Shown here piece after piece: positions 6,251 through 14,301 of a stretch of DNA of 14,301 nt. The position numbers were made by a program, and so were the translations under genes. Source of the DNA: Pseudomonadota bacterium (GTDB taxonomy: Bacteria > Pseudomonadota > Gammaproteobacteria > Steroidobacterales > Steroidobacteraceae); assembly GCA_003242275.1 (NCBI GenBank), contig QGUX01000063.1, forward strand, positions 1 to 14,301, given 5' to 3'. Under the pieces are notes generated by a model. That model ran no database searches. It was given only the letters and a program-made list of their open reading frames with translations, and was not told the DNA's origin. Numbering within the stretch: position 1 is the stretch's first letter; each line of letters starts with the position of its first letter.

Positions 6251-6631
6251 TCACTCGCACAGGCTCTCGAGCATGCCCTGGGCCACCGGCGAGAGGCGCT
6301 TTTTCGCCAGCTCCCGGGCCTTGGGGGCGTCGATGATGTGCTCCAGCGGCCCGGTGACCAGCATGCCGCGCACCGACGGATGCCGCGCCGAGATGCGCGC
6401 CATCTTGTTCAGCACGGTGAAACCGCGGTTGATCTTCTGCCGGGGAGCCCGGTTCTGCTCGATCGAGCGGGCCAGGTACTGGCCGAACCGGCTGTAGAGG
6501 AAATAATCGTCGTTGCCCACGTGGAAACGGGCTTCGGCGAAAAAGTCGGGAAAGTTCTTCTCGAGATACTGAGTGACACTCAGCAAGCGGGGTCCAGGAT
6601 CGTCGTTCTGGGACGCTTTGCGGGTCTTCAT
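6251..6631 (-). CDS. Hypothetical protein, 126 residues
   Basis: I do not recognise this family. The predicted protein is soluble, mixed in charge and probably mostly helical, with no signal peptide, membrane segment or metal-binding Cys/His cluster. The N-terminus is short and polar (MKTRKASQNDDPGP). A central part has several aromatic residues (YLEKNFPDFF, NDDYFLYSRFGQYL), and the C-terminal half is basic (around KARELAKKRLS), ending in LESLCE. Support for a real gene: an ATG at 6631, a strong GGAGGT ribosome-binding site at 6649-6644 (12 nt spacing, a little long), a possible promoter at 6712-6740, and a protein with natural-looking composition compared with the Arg/Pro-rich shadow frames around it. 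It is transcribed towards the predicted small RNA and away from gltB. Confidence 0.7.
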   Translation of the reverse strand: MKTRKASQNDDPGPRLLSVTQYLEKNFPDFFAEARFHVGNDDYFLYSRFGQYLARSIEQNRAPRQKINRGFTVLNKMARISARHPSVRGMLVTGPLEHIIDAPKARELAKKRLSPVAQGMLESLCE

Positions 6632-6711
6632 CTAAGTCGCCACACCTCCGGGGGTCCTGACAACCATTTCTGGGCGTCACGGGCGGCACCACACCCCGCA
6701 ACGCGGCGCGG

Positions 6712-6740
6712 ACTGTAGGGCTTATGGCCCCCCAATGCAA
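6712..6740 (-). promoter_or_regulatory. Possible sigma-70 promoter of the hypothetical gene
   Basis: On the minus strand TTGCAT (6740-6735) and TACAGT (6717-6712) are separated by 17 bp. The start would be near 6705, giving a leader of about 75 nt before the ATG at 6631. Both boxes are partial matches to consensus. Confidence 0.35.
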
Positions 6741-6784
6741 TAGCTTGTAAGGCCTTGGTATTTCATGAGGGGGGCCGGGGTGGG

Positions 6785-6790
6785 TATGAT
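6785..6790 (+). promoter_or_regulatory. Possible -10 element for gltBD
   Basis: TATGAT lies about 175 bp upstream of the gltB start and is a five-of-six match to TATAAT. The -35 region 17 bp upstream (TTCATG) is poor, so an activator would be needed, or transcription starts elsewhere. No correctly spaced sigma-54 promoter is seen here. Confidence 0.3.
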
Positions 6791-6794
6791 TGCC

Positions 6795-6868
6795 TGCCAA
6801 GGTTCCCCGGGGGGCGGCTGTCGCCTGCCCCTCCATGCCGGCCCAAGTAGTCCGGCTCCCCCTTGGCA
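6795..6868 (+). promoter_or_regulatory. Potential branched RNA structure in the gltB leader
   Basis: TGCCAAGG (6795-6802) is the perfect complement of CCTTGGCA (6861-6868). Between them fit two further hairpins: GGGGC+GGC (6811-6818) with GCC+GCCCC (6823-6831, one bulged T, loop TGTC), and GCCGG (6837-6841) with CCGGC (6852-6856). On paper this is a three-way junction. No known riboswitch class is recognised. If transcription starts from the -10 at 6785, the first bases of the closing stem would be missing, which weakens the case. Confidence 0.35.
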
Positions 6869-6890
6869 AGTGTGATCGCAGGTCGCTCGC

Positions 6891-6934
6891 GGCAGGCCCG
6901 AAGGCAATTGCCCAAGCCATGGCCCGTGCCTGCC
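6891..6934 (+). repeat. 7-bp inverted repeat just before gltB
   Basis: GGCAGGC (6891-6897) pairs with GCCTGCC (6928-6934), enclosing the smaller palindrome GGCAATTGCC (6903-6912). GCCTGCC also occurs at 6792-6798 and 6823-6829, so the single GGCAGGC could choose between three partners. This is compatible with an RNA switch or attenuator, but GC-rich chance pairing is possible. Confidence 0.4.
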
Positions 6935-6951
6935 AGATACGTGTTTGAGAC

Positions 6952-6957
6952 GAAGGA
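6952..6957 (+). promoter_or_regulatory. Ribosome-binding site of gltB
   Basis: GAAGGA with 7 nt to the ATG at 6965. It fixes the start there rather than at the TTG 102 bp upstream (6863) that keeps the frame open; the extra residues from that TTG are not GltB-like. Confidence 0.65.
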
Positions 6958-6964
6958 CAGCGGC

Positions 6965-12863
<5,899 letters not shown>

Positions 12864-12872
12864 GCCGGACGG

Positions 12873-12898
12873 GACGGCCGGGTGATGGCCCGGCCGTC
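12873..12898 (+). terminator. Hairpin at the end of the gltBD operon
   Basis: GACGGCCGGG (12873-12882) pairs perfectly with CCCGGCCGTC (12889-12898) around a 6-nt loop, 10 nt after the gltD stop. The following AGTTGTCG has only a poor T tract, so termination may be incomplete or Rho-aided; the stem may also protect the 3' end of the mRNA. Confidence 0.6.
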
Positions 12899-12900
12899 AG

Positions 12901-12928
12901 TTGTCGCGGTCGTCCATTCTGGGAGAAT
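12901..12928 (+). promoter_or_regulatory. Weak candidate promoter for the GST gene
   Basis: TTGTCG (12901-12906) and GAGAAT (12923-12928), 16 bp apart, lie between the gltD hairpin and the GST start. Each matches the sigma-70 consensus at about four of six positions. Read-through from gltBD is the alternative. Confidence 0.3.
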
Positions 12929-12943
12929 CATGGCGGTCTTGCA

Positions 12944-12950
12944 GGGAGGA
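12944..12950 (+). promoter_or_regulatory. Ribosome-binding site of the GST gene
   Basis: GGGAGGA, 6 nt before the ATG at 12957, is the best Shine-Dalgarno in the window. It decides for this start over upstream in-frame ATGs at 12882 and 12930. Confidence 0.8.
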
Positions 12951-12956
12951 TCCGCC

Positions 12957-13577
12957 ATGTCCATCACGCTCTACCACCACCCCTACAGCCGCGCGCGCTC
13001 CGTCCTGTGGATGCTGGAGGAGATCGGGCTAGCCTACGAGCTGCGCTGGGTGGACATCATGGCCGGCGAGCAGAAGTCGCCGGAGTTCCTGAAGCTCAAT
13101 CCCATGGGCAAGCTGCCGGTGCTGGTGGACGGCGAGGCCGTGGCCAGCGAGGTGGCGGCGATCGCGATCTACCTCGGCGACCGCTACTCCCCGGGCCAGC
13201 TCGCGCCGGCGCTGGACGACCCGGCCCGCGCGCACTACCTGCGCTGCGCCTTCTTCTCGCCCTCGGTGATCGAGCCCGCGGCGGCCGCGCGCGCCTCGGG
13301 CGGCCAGTTCAATCCCACCTCGGTGGGCTGGGGGACCTACGAATCCATGCTCGATGCCACGGAAAGGCTGGTCGGCGCCGGACCGTGGCTGCTCGGCGGG
13401 CGCTTCACGATGGCGGACATCATCCTTGGCGGCACGCTGCGCTTCATGCTGAACTTCAGGATGATCGATGCACGCCCCGCATTCACGGAGTACGTGAAGC
13501 GGCTGGAGGCGCGGCCGGCGCTGCAGCGCGCGGAGCAGCGCAATGCCGAGGTGGCGGCGGCGCACGGCCTGAAGTGA
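12957..13577 (+). CDS. Glutathione S-transferase family protein
   Basis: Cytosolic GST-fold protein of 206 residues, normal length. The N-terminal thioredoxin-like domain (about 1-78) starts SITLYHHPYSRARSVLWMLEE; Ser or Tyr around residues 9-10 is the likely catalytic position, since there is no Cys there. The cis-Pro motif NPMGKLPVLVDG lies near 46-57, and the glutathione gamma-glutamyl contact loop reads SEVAAIAIYLGDRY, with Ser-Glu in place of the commoner Glu-Ser. The C-terminal helical domain (about 88-200) has the N-capping motif of GSTs in GRFTMADIILG. The substrate is unknown; such proteins conjugate or reduce electrophiles, and some act in aromatic breakdown. It lies between gltBD and a LigI-type gene, probably as its own unit, given the gltD hairpin and strong ribosome-binding site. 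Confidence 0.9.
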   Translation: MSITLYHHPYSRARSVLWMLEEIGLAYELRWVDIMAGEQKSPEFLKLNPMGKLPVLVDGEAVASEVAAIAIYLGDRYSPGQLAPALDDPARAHYLRCAFFSPSVIEPAAAARASGGQFNPTSVGWGTYESMLDATERLVGAGPWLLGGRFTMADIILGGTLRFMLNFRMIDARPAFTEYVKRLEARPALQRAEQRNAEVAAAHGLK

Positions 13578-13642
13578 CGCCCGGCGGAGGCCGCGCCGCC
13601 TGCGGGACGTGGCCTTCCGGCGCGGCCACCGGCCCGCTCGCG

Positions 13643-13648
13643 TAGAAT
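13643..13648 (+). promoter_or_regulatory. Possible -10 element of the LigI-type gene
   Basis: TAGAAT in the 100-bp gap before the ATG at 13678 would give a start near 13655 and a leader of about 23 nt. No matching -35 box is seen at 16-18 bp. Confidence 0.35.
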
Positions 13649-13677
13649 CCCCGCTCCATTCGGACATTCCTGCGCCC

Positions 13678-14301
13678 ATGACCCAGACATTCACCAAGAC
13701 CCCCGGCTGGCTCGACTGGTACCAGAACCCTTCGAAGCCGCAGTTCAAGCTGCCGCCCGGCGCGGTGGACGCGCACTGCCATGTGTTCGGCCCCGGCGAC
13801 AAGTTCCCCTATGCGCCCGAGCGCAAGTACACGCCCTGCGATGCCTCCAAGGAGCAGCTGTTCGCGCTGCGCGACCACCTGGGCTTCGCGCGCAACGTGA
13901 TCGTGCAGGCCACCTGCCACGGCGCCGACAACCGCGCCATGGTCGATGCCTGCCTGTCCTCCAGCGGCAAGGCGCGCGGCGTGGCCACGGTGCGCCGCTC
14001 GGTCACCGACGAGGAGCTGAAGGCATTGCACGAGGCCGGCGTGCGCGGCGTGCGCTTCAACTTCGTCAAGCGCCTGGTGGATTTCACCCCGCGCGACGAG
14101 CTGATGGAGATCGCCGGGCGCATCTCGAAGCTGGGCTGGCACGTGGTGATTTACTTCGAGGCGCAGGACCTGCCCGAGCTGTGGGACTTCTTCACCTCGC
14201 TGCCCACCATCGTGGTGGTGGACCACATGGGCCGCCCGAACGTGGACAAGCCCATCGACGGGCCGGAGTTCCAGCTGTTCCTGAAGTTCATGCGCGAGCA
14301 T
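13678..14301 (+). CDS. ligI: Amidohydrolase-2 family, LigI-like 2-pyrone-4,6-dicarboxylate lactonase, 3' end outside window
   Basis: Predicted hydrolase of the amidohydrolase superfamily (COG3618). The close LigI-like sequence suggests it opens 2-pyrone-4,6-dicarboxylate to 4-oxalomesaconate, a step of the protocatechuate 4,5-cleavage and gallate pathways. The 208 visible residues begin with a Trp/Tyr-rich lead (GWLDWYQNPSKPQFKLPPG), then the HxH motif in VDAHCHVFGPGDKFPYAPERKYTP (His near 35 and 37), the stretch DHLGFARNVIVQATCHGADNRA, GVRGVRFNF near 121-129, and VVDHMGRPN near 181-189 with the next active-site His. The family has about 280-300 residues, so the C-terminal quarter with the expected active-site Asp is missing. 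No clear Shine-Dalgarno precedes the ATG. A related amidohydrolase with another lactone substrate is possible. Confidence 0.78.
   Translation, partial: MTQTFTKTPGWLDWYQNPSKPQFKLPPGAVDAHCHVFGPGDKFPYAPERKYTPCDASKEQLFALRDHLGFARNVIVQATCHGADNRAMVDACLSSSGKARGVATVRRSVTDEELKALHEAGVRGVRFNFVKRLVDFTPRDELMEIAGRISKLGWHVVIYFEAQDLPELWDFFTSLPTIVVVDHMGRPNVDKPIDGPEFQLFLKFMREH

Noticed and set aside
5895..6497. Open frames on the + strand crossing the sRNA region
   Set aside because: They have no ribosome-binding site, show Pro/Gly/Arg-rich shadow composition, and run across the terminator into the antisense of the hypothetical gene.
6864..6880. Sigma-54-like TGGCAAG...TCGCA upstream of gltB
   Set aside because: The spacing between GG and GC is 11 instead of 10, and the -12 box is poor. 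Sigma-54 tolerates such changes badly.
13580..13606. GC-rich stem (GGCGG/CCGCC) after the GST stop
   Set aside because: Only five base pairs plus a bulged extension, without a T tract. It is expected by chance at this base composition.

Overview
This is a high-GC (roughly two-thirds G+C by eye) chromosomal segment with dense, mostly housekeeping gene content and no insertion sequence, phage gene, tRNA, rRNA or CRISPR array that I can see. The gene set (YadG/YadH-type ABC exporter, long-form PyrF, DmeF-type metal exporter, YheT-type hydrolase, bactofilin, bacterial GltB/GltD, GST, LigI-type lactonase) together with sigma-54 and NtrC-like motifs suggests a proteobacterium, most likely gamma or beta. 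I cannot place it more precisely from the sequence alone.

Layout. 1-596 (-): 5' part of a bile acid:sodium symporter-like carrier, cut by the window edge. 782-3316 (+): three overlapping genes, ABC ATPase, ABC permease and pyrF. 3318-4298 (-): a cation diffusion facilitator of the DmeF type, convergent with pyrF. 4434-5447 (+): an alpha/beta hydrolase of the YheT kind. 5449-5859 (-): a small bactofilin. 5860-6250: no protein gene, but an NtrC-like enhancer site, a near-perfect sigma-54 promoter and a strong intrinsic terminator, which together outline a small RNA of about 100 nt on the + strand. 6251-6631 (-): an unrecognised 126-residue protein. 6632-6964: divergent promoter region and a structured leader. 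6965-12863 (+): gltB and gltD, the NADPH glutamate synthase operon, ending in a GC-rich hairpin. 12957-13577 (+): a glutathione S-transferase-like protein. 13678-14301 (+): start of a LigI-type amidohydrolase, cut by the window edge.

Themes. The right half centres on nitrogen assimilation: gltBD makes glutamate from glutamine and 2-oxoglutarate, and a predicted NtrC/sigma-54-controlled small RNA lies about 0.75 kb upstream on the same strand. That RNA is the most interesting element here. It has no protein gene to drive, ends exactly in a stem plus U tract, and carries C-rich and CCUCC loop sequences of the kind that pair with Shine-Dalgarno regions. The left half is a set of membrane transport and pyrimidine synthesis genes. 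The right edge may open into an aromatic-acid (protocatechuate/gallate meta-cleavage) gene cluster.

Most long reading frames antisense to these genes, including one of almost 4.8 kb opposite gltB, are by-products of GC-biased codon use and are not annotated.
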